DNA from: Halomonas salipaludis
GTDB taxonomy: Bacteria; Pseudomonadota; Gammaproteobacteria; Pseudomonadales; Halomonadaceae
Assembly: GCF_002286975.1 (NCBI RefSeq)
Contig: NZ_NSKB01000005.1
Span: 62,001-126,000, forward strand
Reading direction: 5' to 3'
DNA: 64,000 bases
Shown here piece by piece: positions 52,102 through 62,013 of the stretch. Positions within the stretch are counted from its first letter, which is position 1, and each line of letters begins with the position of its first letter. The notes beneath the pieces are model-generated. The model was not told where the DNA came from and made no database searches. It saw nothing but the letters and a program-made list of their open reading frames with translations. Made by a program: the position numbers and the translations under genes.

Positions 52102-52137
52102 AACCCCCGGTCGGCAACCCGACCGGGGGTTTTGTTT
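52102..52137 (+). terminator. Attenuator terminator upstream of the DAHP synthase
   Basis: A perfect 13-bp stem: AACCCCCGGTCGG (52102-52114) and its complement (52119-52131), CAAC loop, then TTTTGTTT. It follows the leader ORF and lies about 200 bp before the DAHP synthase start, so it can only make sense as regulated termination. Confidence 0.9.
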
Positions 52138-52168
52138 GTGACGTCATTCAACGACGAGGAGACCGACC

Positions 52169-52330
52169 ATGTTCCAGCGCATCGCCTTCCCAAGACTGTC
52201 ATGCACCGCCCGCTACCCTGGGTATGGCAGCTGGCGATTTAGCGCCGTCCGGTCGGCTCAGCTCGCCACCTCCGACCGGGAGATCATCGGTGGCACTACG
52301 ACCCGATGTTCGACACCCTGTACGAGATAA
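52169..52330 (+). CDS. Second leader-like ORF, related to the first
   Basis: A 53-codon ORF with an excellent GAGGAG site (52156-52161) seven bases before ATG 52169. Codons 18-26 encode GYGSWRFSA; the first leader has GYWYWFSA at the equivalent place, and TTTAGCGCCG is shared at the DNA level. An alternative short frame (ATG 52201, stop 52240) encodes PWVWQ. The ORF ends 5 bp before ATG 52336 of the DAHP synthase, which would allow translational coupling. Confidence 0.5.
   Translation: MFQRIAFPRLSCTARYPGYGSWRFSAVRSAQLATSDREIIGGTTTRCSTPCTR
52249..52279 (+). promoter_or_regulatory. Second hairpin before the DAHP synthase
   Basis: CCGGTCGG (52249-52256) pairs perfectly with CCGACCGG (52272-52279) over a 15-nt loop. 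The arms repeat the inner part of the terminator stem at 52102-52131, but no U-tract follows. It looks like a remnant or altered second copy of the attenuator. Confidence 0.5.
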
Positions 52331-52335
52331 GCGCA

Positions 52336-53424
52336 ATGACCATGACCCTGATCAAACCAGCCCCCAGCGATGCCGCGCCCGCCGCAGGCCTGGCCACGTC
52401 CAACGATGACCTGCTGGGCGAGACGCCGCTGCCCACACCTCAGGCGCTGCGTCAGCAGCTGCCCCTCAGCGCCGAGCTGCGCCAGCGGGTGGCCGCCCAG
52501 CGCGAGGCGGTCAAGGCGATCCTCGATGGCCGCGACCAGCGCCTGCTGGTGGTGGTCGGCCCCTGCTCCATCCATGACCCCCAGGCGGCTCGCGAGTATG
52601 CCGAGAACCTCAGCGTGCTGGCGCGCCAAGTCGAGGACAAGCTGCTGCTGGTGATGCGCGTCTACGTCGAGAAGCCGCGCACCACGGTCGGCTGGAAGGG
52701 CCTGGCCTATGACCCCCACCTCGACGGTAGCGACGACATGGCCTTCGGCCTGGCCGCGTCCCGCGCGCTGATGCGCGATGTCGTGGCACTCGGCTTGCCG
52801 GTGGCCACCGAACTGCTGCAGCCAATGGTGGCCGGCTACCTCGACGATCTGCTGGCGTGGACGGCGATCGGCGCGCGGACCACCGAGTCCCAGGTGCATC
52901 GCGAGCTGGCCAGTGGCCTGGCGGCGGCGGTGGGGTTCAAGAATGCCACCGATGGCGGTATCCAGGTCGCCATCGACGCCATCCAGGCGGCGGCTCACGG
53001 CCATCGCTACCCGGGGCTGTCGGCGTCGGGTCAGCCCATCCTGCGCCACACGCCGGGCAATCCGCACACCCATGTGGTGCTGCGCGGCGGTCACGGCGAA
53101 CCCAACTACCAGGTCGAGCACGTGGCGGCGACCCGTCGCGCGCTGGAAGCGGCGGACCTGGTGCCGCGGCTGATGGTAGACTGCAGCCACGCCAATTCGC
53201 GCAAGGACCATCGCCGCCAGAGCGAGGTGCTGCTCGATGTGCTCGACCAGCGCCTGGCCGGCGAGACAGCGCTGTGCGGGGTAATGCTCGAGAGCCAGCT
53301 GTTCGAAGGCCGCCAGCCGCTAAAACCGGGGGCGATGCGGCGCGGGGTCTCGGTCACCGATGCCTGCATCGGCTGGGAGACCACCGAGCACCTGCTGAGC
53401 CTGGCAGCCGAGCGGCTGCGCTGA
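52336..53424 (+). CDS. 3-deoxy-7-phosphoheptulonate synthase (class I)
   Basis: DAHP synthase, condensing phosphoenolpyruvate and erythrose-4-phosphate in the first step of the shikimate pathway. 362 residues from ATG 52336. Class I signatures: LLVVVGPCSIHD, YVEKPRTTVGWKGL, and DCSHANSRKDHRRQ near the C-terminus. An in-frame ATG at 52306 would add ten residues but lacks a ribosome-binding site. The leader peptides and attenuator upstream suggest control by aromatic tRNA charging. Whether it is the Phe-, Tyr- or Trp-sensitive isozyme cannot be decided by eye. Confidence 0.93.
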   Translation: MTMTLIKPAPSDAAPAAGLATSNDDLLGETPLPTPQALRQQLPLSAELRQRVAAQREAVKAILDGRDQRLLVVVGPCSIHDPQAAREYAENLSVLARQVEDKLLLVMRVYVEKPRTTVGWKGLAYDPHLDGSDDMAFGLAASRALMRDVVALGLPVATELLQPMVAGYLDDLLAWTAIGARTTESQVHRELASGLAAAVGFKNATDGGIQVAIDAIQAAAHGHRYPGLSASGQPILRHTPGNPHTHVVLRGGHGEPNYQVEHVAATRRALEAADLVPRLMVDCSHANSRKDHRRQSEVLLDVLDQRLAGETALCGVMLESQLFEGRQPLKPGAMRRGVSVTDACIGWETTEHLLSLAAERLR

Positions 53425-53448
53425 CGCTATCCAAGGAATCGATCGTCG

Positions 53449-53961
53449 ATGAAGTTTCGTTTCGAATCCCATGAGCCCGAGGTCTATCGCCGCAAGGCGC
53501 GGCTGATCAGCGTGGCCATGGCCGCCCAGTTGATCGTGCTGGGCATGCTGTTCGCCCAGCTGTTGACCCGCACTTTCGGCTCTAGCCTATGGCTCAACGC
53601 CCTGGGGGTGCTGCTCGGCTTGGTGGCCACCAGCCTGGTGTTCGCCGCCCTGCGCGAGCGGCCGTGGATGCGCGAGATGCGCTATGTGTGGCAGCTCAAG
53701 CACCATCTGTCGCGGGTCAGCGGCTACCTGCCGGCGCTGCGCCGCGGCGTCGCAGAGCACAACCACGTGGCGCTGGGGATTCTGAGCTTCTACCACCAGG
53801 GCATGGCGCAGCTCGCCGAGCTCAACGGCCGCACCCTGGACGACGACAGCGAGCTGATCGCCGAGCGCGAGCAGCTGCGCCAGCAGCGCGAACGGCTGGG
53901 CCTGCCGCTGGAGGTGGGCGGCTACGATACCGAGGACCTGGCCGCCTTCAAGCGCGGCTAA
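53449..53961 (+). CDS. DUF3087-type membrane protein
   Basis: A 170-residue protein with two hydrophobic segments (about residues 20-43 and 47-67) followed by a soluble helical domain with charged C-terminus. It resembles DUF3087 proteins as I remember them; function unknown. ATG 53449 lies 24 bp after the DAHP synthase stop, so it may be co-transcribed. Confidence 0.7.
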   Translation: MKFRFESHEPEVYRRKARLISVAMAAQLIVLGMLFAQLLTRTFGSSLWLNALGVLLGLVATSLVFAALRERPWMREMRYVWQLKHHLSRVSGYLPALRRGVAEHNHVALGILSFYHQGMAQLAELNGRTLDDDSELIAEREQLRQQRERLGLPLEVGGYDTEDLAAFKRG

Positions 53962-53977
53962 GCGCTAAGGTCCGGGA

Positions 53978-54160
53978 CTGATCTGCCGGCAGGCCTGCGA
54001 GGAGGCGCTGTAAACCCATCCCTGGGCGCTATCTTGCGCCCTGCTGCGCTCTCGCATCCTGCTCCGCTTGCAGGACCGGGGCTGGCCATCCATGGCCAGC
54101 CCGTTCGGAGCGGTGCTCCTCACCCATGGCGCAAACCTCCTCTACGACCTGCCGCCAGCG
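53978..54160 (-). repeat. Family A structured repeat, copy 7 (long form)
   Basis: Minus-oriented long form between the convergent DUF3087 gene and ppk. Inner stem TTTGCGCC/GGGCGCAA with full insert, including the perfect GGCTGGCC-ATGGAT-GGCCAGCC hairpin. The tetranucleotide before the core is diverged to ATAG. Confidence 0.82.
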
Positions 54161-54186
54161 TCCCTCGAGCGATAGCCCTCAGCGTC

Positions 54187-56388
54187 TCAGGCCTTGCTGG
54201 CGTAGGCGTAAAGCAACGTCTCCTGGGCGCTGATCGGCGCGGCGTCGCCCAGCTCGCGCTTGGTGTAGTGGCCGTCGCTATCGAGCAGCCAACTCTGGCA
54301 GTTGTCGACCAGGTAGGTCTCGAGGTCCTTGCGCACCCGCGCGGCCAGCTTGGCGTCGAGCAGCGGGAAACAGGTCTCGACGCGGTGGAACATGTTGCGC
54401 TCCATGAAGTCGGCGCTGGACGCCCATACCTCTGGGCTGGCGTCGTTGTGGAAGTAGAACACCCGGGTGTGCTCGAGGAAGCGGCCGATGATCGAGCGCA
54501 CCCGGATATTGTCCGAGATGCCTGGGACCCCGGGGCGCAGGCAGCACATTCCACGAATGATCAGGTCGCACTCCACCCCGGCGTGGGAGGCGCGATACAG
54601 CGCGCGGATCAGCTTGGGTTCGGTCAGCGAGTTGCACTTGATGATCAGGTGCGCCCGGCGCCCCGCCGCGGCGTGGGAGGCTTCGCGGTCGATCATCGCC
54701 ACCAGCCGCTCGTGGAGGGTGAAGGGGGCGTGCAGCAGGTGCTCGATATGCCGCGCCTTGCCCATTCCCGAAAGCTGCTGGAAGACCTTGTGGACGTCTT
54801 CGCACAGCGTCTCGTGGGCGGTCAGCAGGCTGTAGTCGGTGTACAGCTTGGCGGTACCGGCGTGATAGTTACCGGTGCCCAGATGGGCGTAGTAGCGCAG
54901 CTCGCCGCGCTCGCGACGCACGATGTGCATCAGCTTGGCGTGGGTCTTGTAGGCCATCACGCCGTAGATGACGATGGCGCCGGCCTCCTGCAGGCGCGAG
55001 GCGAGTGCCAGGTTGTCGGCCTCGTCGAAGCGCGCGCGCAGCTCGATCACCACCGTCACCTCCTTGCCGCCGCGGGCCGCCTCGACCAGCGCCGAGACGA
55101 TCGCCGAATCGGCGCCGGTGCGGTAGAGGGTCTGCTTGATGGCCAGCACGGCTGGGTCGCGGGCCGCCTCGGCGAGCAGCTCCTCCACCGGCGAGAAGGC
55201 GTGGAAGGGGTGATGGAGCAGGATGTCGCTGTCCTTGATCGCCTCGAACAGCGAGTCGTGCTTCTTGAGGGCCTTGGGTAGCCCCGGGGTAAACGGGCGG
55301 TAGCGCAGTTCAGGGCGTTCGACGTCGGCCAGCACCGCCATCATGCGGGTCAGGTTGACCGGCCCCTGGACGCGGTAGAGATCGCTCTGCTCGAGCTCGA
55401 ACTGCCTGAGCAGGAAGTCGACCAGCGGTTCGGGACAGTTATCGGCAACCTCCAGGCGCACGCCGCTGCCGTAGCGCCGCGCCAACAGTTCGCCGCGCAG
55501 TGCCGAGGCCAGGTCGGAGACCGCCTCGGGGTCGACCGACAGATCGGCGTTGCGGGTCAGCCGGAACTGGTAGCAGCCGCGCACCTGCATGCCGGGGAAC
55601 ACCTCATGGGCGTGGGCGTGGATCATCGACGACAGGAACACGTACTCGCTGTAGCCCTCGGCGCAACACGCAGCGGGCAGTGCGATCAGCCGCGGCAGTG
55701 AGCGCGGTGCCGGCAGGATCGCCAGGCCGCCTTCGCGGCCGAAGGCGTCCTTGCCCTCCAGCTCGACGATGAAGTTGAGGCTCTTGTTGACCAGCCGCGG
55801 GAAGGGGTGCGACGGATCCAGCCCGATGGGGCTGATCACCGGCATGATCTCGTCGTCGAAATAGTCGCGCACCCAGGCCTGCTGGGCCGGCGTCCACTGG
55901 TCGCGGCGACGAAAACGCAGGTGCTGCTCCTCCAGTGCCGGGATCAGGATGTCGTTGAGCAGCCGGTACTGGCGCTCGACCTGCTCATGGGCGATGCGCG
56001 AGATCTCGCTGAGTACCTGGCGCGGCAGCATGCCGTCGGCGCCGGTGCTGTCGTTGCCCAGCGCCAGCTGGTGCTTGAGTCCGGCGACCCGGATTTCGAA
56101 GAACTCGTCGAGATTGGAGGAGAAGATCAGTAGGAACATCAGCCGGTTGAGCAGTGGATGCGCAGTGTCCAGCGCCTGCTCGAGCACACGGATATTGAAC
56201 TGCAGGTGCGACAGCTCGCGATTCAGGTAGAGCGACGGGTCGTCGAGATCGAGCGCTGCCGGGTCGCCCTTGGCGCGCACCCCGGTGCGGGTCCGGTTGA
56301 CCCGCAGTGGCAGCGGTTCGGCCGCCGCGGGCATCTCTGAGGGCTGCGGCGACTGGTCGGGGTCGGGCATGGCGCGCGGGTCTTGCAT
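54187..56388 (-). CDS. ppk: Polyphosphate kinase 1
   Basis: Reversibly polymerises the gamma-phosphate of ATP into polyphosphate. 733 residues. Four-domain PPK1: N-terminal domain with LSHLQFNIRVLEQA and FSSNLDEFFEIRV, the catalytic phospholipase-D-like domains with the active His region YAHLGTGNYHAGTAKLY, and a C-terminal SSADFMERN segment. GAGGAGG precedes the start at 56388. hemB lies 53 bp upstream on the same strand. Confidence 0.96.
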   Translation of the reverse strand: MQDPRAMPDPDQSPQPSEMPAAAEPLPLRVNRTRTGVRAKGDPAALDLDDPSLYLNRELSHLQFNIRVLEQALDTAHPLLNRLMFLLIFSSNLDEFFEIRVAGLKHQLALGNDSTGADGMLPRQVLSEISRIAHEQVERQYRLLNDILIPALEEQHLRFRRRDQWTPAQQAWVRDYFDDEIMPVISPIGLDPSHPFPRLVNKSLNFIVELEGKDAFGREGGLAILPAPRSLPRLIALPAACCAEGYSEYVFLSSMIHAHAHEVFPGMQVRGCYQFRLTRNADLSVDPEAVSDLASALRGELLARRYGSGVRLEVADNCPEPLVDFLLRQFELEQSDLYRVQGPVNLTRMMAVLADVERPELRYRPFTPGLPKALKKHDSLFEAIKDSDILLHHPFHAFSPVEELLAEAARDPAVLAIKQTLYRTGADSAIVSALVEAARGGKEVTVVIELRARFDEADNLALASRLQEAGAIVIYGVMAYKTHAKLMHIVRRERGELRYYAHLGTGNYHAGTAKLYTDYSLLTAHETLCEDVHKVFQQLSGMGKARHIEHLLHAPFTLHERLVAMIDREASHAAAGRRAHLIIKCNSLTEPKLIRALYRASHAGVECDLIIRGMCCLRPGVPGISDNIRVRSIIGRFLEHTRVFYFHNDASPEVWASSADFMERNMFHRVETCFPLLDAKLAARVRKDLETYLVDNCQSWLLDSDGHYTKRELGDAAPISAQETLLYAYASKA

Positions 56389-56441
56389 CTCGCCTCCTCA
56401 GGCAGAAGAAGGGCCCCGCGGCTGGATGCGGTCCCTTGCAG

Positions 56442-57572
<1,131 letters not shown>

Positions 57573-57684
57573 TCAGTGCCGGGCGGCAGCGGGAGAGGCA
57601 CTGCGCAGACGCTGACTCGGAGATGGGCTACAGTGAGGGTTTGCTGCTGCCGGGCGGCAGCATTGCGGTCACAAGGAGAGCGAT

Positions 57685-58347
57685 ATGAGCAAGCAGGTGG
57701 CGGTCATTCTGTCGGGCTGCGGTGTCCAGGACGGCGCCGAGATTTATGAAACCACTCTGACCCTGTTACGACTGGATCAGTTGGGTATCGGCTATCGCTG
57801 TTTCGCCCCGGACATCGCCCAGCACCACGTCATCGATCATCGCCGCAGCGAGGTGGCGCCAGACGAGGCGCGCAACGTGCTGGTCGAGTCCGCACGGCTG
57901 GCGCGCGGCGAGATCAATGAGCTCGCCGAACTGGACGCGGAGGAGTTCGATGCGGTGATCCTGCCCGGCGGTTTCGGCGTGGCCAAGACGCTGAGCGATT
58001 TTGCCGTCGCCGGCAGCGACATGCAGATACTGGATCGGCTTGCCGGGCCGCTGGTGGCTTTCCACGACGCACGCAAGCCGATCGGCCTGATGTGTATTGC
58101 ACCGGTACTGGTGCCGCGGCTGTTCGGTGAGGGGATCGCGGTGACGGTTGGCCATGATCCGGCGGTATCCGGGGCGATCAGCGCCATGGGTGGTCTGCAC
58201 CGTGGCTGCAGGGTCGACGATATCGTGGTCGATTTCGAGCACCGCATCGTCACCACCCCGGCCTATATGCTCGCCGAGCGGATCAGCGAAGCGGCTAGCG
58301 GGATCTTCAAGCTGGTGGATCGCATCGATGAGCTGATGGAGCTCTGA
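57685..58347 (+). CDS. elbB: Isoprenoid biosynthesis glyoxalase ElbB
   Basis: A 220-residue class I glutamine amidotransferase-like (DJ-1/PfpI superfamily) protein. The nucleophile elbow is GLMCIAP, and VILPGGFGVAKTLSDFA is diagnostic of ElbB. E. coli ElbB was linked to isoprenoid production and has glyoxalase activity. AAGGAGAG precedes ATG 57685. Divergent from hemB, convergent with tatC. Confidence 0.93.
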   Translation: MSKQVAVILSGCGVQDGAEIYETTLTLLRLDQLGIGYRCFAPDIAQHHVIDHRRSEVAPDEARNVLVESARLARGEINELAELDAEEFDAVILPGGFGVAKTLSDFAVAGSDMQILDRLAGPLVAFHDARKPIGLMCIAPVLVPRLFGEGIAVTVGHDPAVSGAISAMGGLHRGCRVDDIVVDFEHRIVTTPAYMLAERISEAASGIFKLVDRIDELMEL

Positions 58348-58374
58348 CTCGGGCGTACCCTACTAGACTAGCTA

Positions 58375-58483
58375 GCGCCGCCGGAGACAGGTCGGAGCGG
58401 AGGTTCGATGCCGTGGATGGCATCGGTAGCGCCCATGGAAGGGTTCACAGCGCCTCCGCGTAGGCCTGTCTCCGGAAAGGCGC
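58375..58483 (+). repeat. Family A structured repeat, copy 8 (minimal form)
   Basis: Clearest minimal copy, between convergent elbB and tatC. Outer helix GCGCC/GGCGC, CCGGAGACAGG/CCTGTCTCCGG and CGGAGG/CCTCCG. Inner hairpin CGATGCC-GTGGAT-GGCATCG. Then GTAG, GCG, CCC, ATGGAA, GGG, TTCACAG, CGCC. No other gene or terminator is seen in this gap. Confidence 0.85.
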
Positions 58484-58504
58484 GGTGCCTGGCCCACAAG
58501 GGCG

Positions 58505-59284
58505 CTACTCCTCTTTCTCACGTTTCTTGCGCTGCGCCAGCCGGCCGAACAGTAGCCCTACTTCGTAGAGCAGGTACATGGGCACCGCCAGCAGGCTCTG
58601 GGAGATGATGTCCGGCGGGGTCAGCAGCATGCCGATCACGAAGCAGCCGAGGAAGATATAGGGGCGCTTCTTGGACAGGCTCTCCACGCTGGCGGCGCCG
58701 GAGTAGATCAGCAGGAAGGTGGCGATGGGAATCTCGAAGGCCACGCCGAAGGCGAAGAACAGCTTGAGCACGAAGTTGAGGTAGGAGTTGATATCGGTCA
58801 TCACCGTCACGTTCTCCGGCCCGGTCTGGGTGAAGAACTGGAACAGCAGCGGGAATACCACGTAGTAGGCGAAGGCCGCGCCGGCATAGAACAGCGCCAC
58901 GCTGGAGGCCAGGATCGGAATCGCCAGGCTCTTCTCGTTGTCGTAGAGCCCTGGCGCAATGAACGCCCAGGCCTGGTGCAGCACGAAGGGCACGGCGATG
59001 AACACCGCCACCACCAGGGTCAGCTTGAACGGCGCCAGGAACGGCGACGCGACCTCGGTAGCGATCATCTGCGAGCCTTCCGGCAGCATGTCCATCAGCG
59101 GCTGTGCAACGAAGGTATAGATGTCGTTGGCGAAGGCGTAGAGACCCAGGAATATCACCAGGATCACCACCACCGAGCGCATCAGCCGCGAGCGCAGCTC
59201 GATGAGGTGCTCGATCAAGGGGGCCTGGGAGGCTTCATCGTGCTGATCGTTGCGCTGATTATTGTGAGAGGCGTCGTCGCTCAT
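58505..59284 (-). CDS. tatC: Sec-independent protein translocase subunit TatC
   Basis: Multi-spanning Tat receptor component that binds twin-arginine signal peptides. 259 residues, six hydrophobic segments. The N-terminal cytosolic LIEHLIELRSRLMRS and the first-periplasmic-loop/second-helix region FLAPFKLTLVVA are typical. Overlaps tatB by 4 bp. Confidence 0.96.
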   Translation of the reverse strand: MSDDASHNNQRNDQHDEASQAPLIEHLIELRSRLMRSVVVILVIFLGLYAFANDIYTFVAQPLMDMLPEGSQMIATEVASPFLAPFKLTLVVAVFIAVPFVLHQAWAFIAPGLYDNEKSLAIPILASSVALFYAGAAFAYYVVFPLLFQFFTQTGPENVTVMTDINSYLNFVLKLFFAFGVAFEIPIATFLLIYSGAASVESLSKKRPYIFLGCFVIGMLLTPPDIISQSLLAVPMYLLYEVGLLFGRLAQRKKREKEE

Positions 59285-59709
59285 CGGGAGGGCGAATCCT
59301 TGTCACTGGAAGGCGATGAAGGGGCTGGCGTCGCCGACTCGCGACGTGCCTTGCTGGTCAGCGCCTTGTCCAGCCGCTCGCTGGCAGCGGGCGGAGTCTC
59401 TTCGGCGTCATCGGCGCCAGCATCGCTGTTGGGCGGCGCACTGCTGTCGGGCTCGGCGTAGCGCTCGACGTCGCGCTTGACCTTGCCCAGGCTCTCGTCG
59501 AGCTTCTTCTGCTGCTCGTTGAGTTTCTGGCGCAGCTCTTCGGCCTCCAGCTGAGAGTTGATCTCACGCTGCATGCCCGACACGGTGCGCTTGATCTTGC
59601 CGATCCACAGCCCCAGGGTACGCGCCGCCTTGGGCAGCCGTTCGGGGCCCAGCACCAGCAGGCCGACGATGCCGATGAGCAGCAGCTCGAGGAAGCCGAT
59701 ATCCAACAT
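59281..59709 (-). CDS. tatB: Sec-independent protein translocase subunit TatB
   Basis: 142 residues. One N-terminal transmembrane helix (MLDIGFLELLLIGIVGLLVL), hinge GPERLP, then an amphipathic helix and a long charged, flexible tail. The Glu near residue 8 and the GPERLP motif mark TatB rather than TatA. Works with TatC as substrate receptor. Confidence 0.94.
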   Translation of the reverse strand: MLDIGFLELLLIGIVGLLVLGPERLPKAARTLGLWIGKIKRTVSGMQREINSQLEAEELRQKLNEQQKKLDESLGKVKRDVERYAEPDSSAPPNSDAGADDAEETPPAASERLDKALTSKARRESATPAPSSPSSDKDSPSR

Positions 59710-59715
59710 GGGCGG

Positions 59716-59985
59716 TTACTTGCGCTCTTCCTGGTCCTCGGCCTTCTGCTCGGCCTGGACGTCATAGGTGTGGCCGGACTCCTCCTCATGGCTGACCTTG
59801 GCCTGGGGCTGGTCGGCGGCCTCGTCTTTGTCCTTGTCCTTGTCGTCCTCATGCATGGCTTTCTTGAAGCCCTTGACGGCACCGCCCAGATCACCGCCGA
59901 CGTTGCGTAGCTTCTTGGTACCGAACACCAGGATGATGATGCCGAGTACGATCAACAGCTGCCAGATACTGATGCCACCTAACAT
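59716..59985 (-). CDS. tatA: Sec-independent protein translocase subunit TatA
   Basis: 89 residues. Transmembrane helix in [20 protein letters not shown], hinge FGTKKLR, amphipathic helix [16 protein letters not shown], then an acidic/lysine-rich tail with an alternating DK run. Forms the translocation pore with TatBC. Start at 59985 is the standard position for this family. Confidence 0.94.
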   Translation of the reverse strand: MLGGISIWQLLIVLGIIILVFGTKKLRNVGGDLGGAVKGFKKAMHEDDKDKDKDEAADQPQAKVSHEEESGHTYDVQAEQKAEDQEERK

Positions 59986-60022
59986 GATTGGGTCTCCCAC
60001 TAATCGAATTATGCGTGCCGGT

Positions 60023-60364
60023 TCAGGGCGACGGCGTGCGGGCGGCCTTTTCATCCAGCCCGGAGGTGCCGAAGCGACGTGCCAGCTCGTCGAGTACCGC
60101 CTGATGCTCGATGTCGAGGTGCGACAGCATCACCAGGCTATGAAACCACAGGTCGGCGGTTTCGGCGACTACCGCCTGACGGTCGCTGTCAACGCCGCTA
60201 GCAGCGTCCTTGGCGGCGAGAATCGTCTCGGTGGCTTCCTCGCCGACCTTTTCGAGAATCTTGTTCAGGCCCTTGTGGTGCAGGGCGGCCACGTAGGAGC
60301 TGTCGGCGGCAGCGTAGCGTCGTTCGGCGAGCACGTCAGCGAGCCGCTCGAGTATATCACTCAT
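60023..60364 (-). CDS. hisE: Phosphoribosyl-ATP pyrophosphatase
   Basis: Second step of histidine synthesis. 113 residues, MazG-like all-alpha fold with [15 protein letters not shown] metal-binding Glu residues and a C-terminal [13 protein letters not shown]. In pseudomonads hisI-hisE precedes tatABC; here hisE is present but no hisI lies in the window. GGAGG precedes the start. Confidence 0.95.
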   Translation of the reverse strand: MSDILERLADVLAERRYAAADSSYVAALHHKGLNKILEKVGEEATETILAAKDAASGVDSDRQAVVAETADLWFHSLVMLSHLDIEHQAVLDELARRFGTSGLDEKAARTPSP

Positions 60365-60396
60365 GGAGATCATCCTCCGTCGCAAGGGGGTTGGGG

Positions 60397-62013
60397 TCAA
60401 TGCCAGGCGAGTAGCAGCACGCCCAGCGCCGCCGCCGCCACCACCGGCCACGGCTGCTGAGCGGCCCAATCCAGCAGCGGCTGCCAGGCCAGCGCCGCGG
60501 CCAGCAGCAGCGCGCCGAGGCGCAGCCGTCGGGCGCCGCGGCTGCTGGCGATGAGCTGGCGGCGCATGCCGACCAGCGACTCGGCCTGACGGCGACGCTG
60601 CTGGCGCTCCAGCTCGGCCCGCGACAGCGCCTGGTGGGCGAGTACCGGCAGTTCGGGCAGCTGGCGGGTCAGCTCCGGCGCCTGGCGCTTGAGCGACTCC
60701 CACAGGCCGCTGGGGCCGGCGCGCTCCTTCATCCAGCGCTCTAGATAGGGCTTGGCGGTGCTCCACAGGTCGAGGTCGGGGTAGAGCTGGCGGCCCAGAC
60801 CCTCGATGTTGAGTAGGGTCTTCTGCAGCAGCACCAGCTGCGGCTGGACCTCCATGTTGAAGCGTCGCGCGGTCTGGAACAGCCCCAGCAGTACCTGGCC
60901 GAAAGAGATGTCCTTGAGCGGTTTCTCGAGGATCGGTTCGCACACCGCGCGGATCGCCGCGGCGAACTCGTTGGCACGGGTATCCTCGGCGACCCAGCCC
61001 GACTCGATATGCAGCGCGGCGACTTCGTAATAGTCCTGGTGGAAGAAGGCCAGCAGGTTGCGCGCCAGGTAGTCCTGGTCCTCGCGGGTCAGGCTGCCGA
61101 CGATACCGCAGTCGATGGCGATATACTGCGGATCCAGAGGGTTGTCGCGGGCCACGAAGATATTGCCGGGGTGCATGTCGGCGTGGAAGAAGTTGTCGCG
61201 GAACACCTGGGTGAAGAAGATCTCCACGCCGCGCTCGGCGAGCTTCTTGAGGTCGGTGCCCTGGGCCTCGAGGGCGCCGAGCTCGGCCACCGGCACGCCA
61301 TGGATGCGCTCCTGGACCATCACCCGGGTACGCGTCAGCGACCAGTGGATGGCCGGCACGTAGAGCAGCGGCGAGTCCTTAAAGTTGCGCTTGAGCTGTG
61401 AGGTGTTGGCAGCTTCCTTGTGCAGGTCGAGCTCGTCGAACAGTGTCGCCTCGTAGTCGCGCACTACCTCTACTGGACGCAAGCGGCGTGCTTCGGGTAC
61501 TCGCGCCAGGACCCGCGCCACGCGGTACATCAGCGCCATGTCCTGGCGCATCACGCGGTCGATAGCGGGGCGGATGATCTTGACCACCACGTCTTCTCCG
61601 CCGTGCAGCCGGGCGGCGTGGACCTGGGCGATCGAGGCCGAGGCCAGCGGCGTGGTGTCGAAGCTGGCGAAGGCCTCGGCCAGTGACATTTCGAGCTCGT
61701 CCTCGACCAGCGCCACGGCCGCGTCGCCGGGGAACGGCGGCACCTGGTCCTGGAGGCGCTTGAGCTCATCGGCGATGCCGGGGGGCAGCAGGTCGCGGCG
61801 GGTCGATAGCATCTGGCCGAACTTGACGAATATTGGCCCCAGCGCTTCCAGCGCCAGGCGCAACCGCTCGCCGTGGGAGCGACTGCCGACCGGCACCAGC
61901 CGCAGCGGCGAAAGCCGGAAGGCCAGGCGCAGCCACCACGGCAGGCGCTCCAGCGGGATCAGCGTATCCAGCCTGAAGCGGGTGATCACCCACAGTATGC
62001 GCAGCAGCCTCAT
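60397..62013 (-). CDS. ubiB: Ubiquinone biosynthesis atypical kinase UbiB
   Basis: ABC1/ADCK-type atypical kinase-ATPase required for ubiquinone synthesis. 538 residues. The family-specific KxGQ motif is [16 protein letters not shown], with Ala-rich loop [11 protein letters not shown] and [10 protein letters not shown] in the catalytic region. Two hydrophobic helices at the C-terminus anchor it in the membrane. Overlaps ubiJ by 4 bp. Confidence 0.96.
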   Translation of the reverse strand: MRLLRILWVITRFRLDTLIPLERLPWWLRLAFRLSPLRLVPVGSRSHGERLRLALEALGPIFVKFGQMLSTRRDLLPPGIADELKRLQDQVPPFPGDAAVALVEDELEMSLAEAFASFDTTPLASASIAQVHAARLHGGEDVVVKIIRPAIDRVMRQDMALMYRVARVLARVPEARRLRPVEVVRDYEATLFDELDLHKEAANTSQLKRNFKDSPLLYVPAIHWSLTRTRVMVQERIHGVPVAELGALEAQGTDLKKLAERGVEIFFTQVFRDNFFHADMHPGNIFVARDNPLDPQYIAIDCGIVGSLTREDQDYLARNLLAFFHQDYYEVAALHIESGWVAEDTRANEFAAAIRAVCEPILEKPLKDISFGQVLLGLFQTARRFNMEVQPQLVLLQKTLLNIEGLGRQLYPDLDLWSTAKPYLERWMKERAGPSGLWESLKRQAPELTRQLPELPVLAHQALSRAELERQQRRRQAESLVGMRRQLIASSRGARRLRLGALLLAAALAWQPLLDWAAQQPWPVVAAAALGVLLLAWH

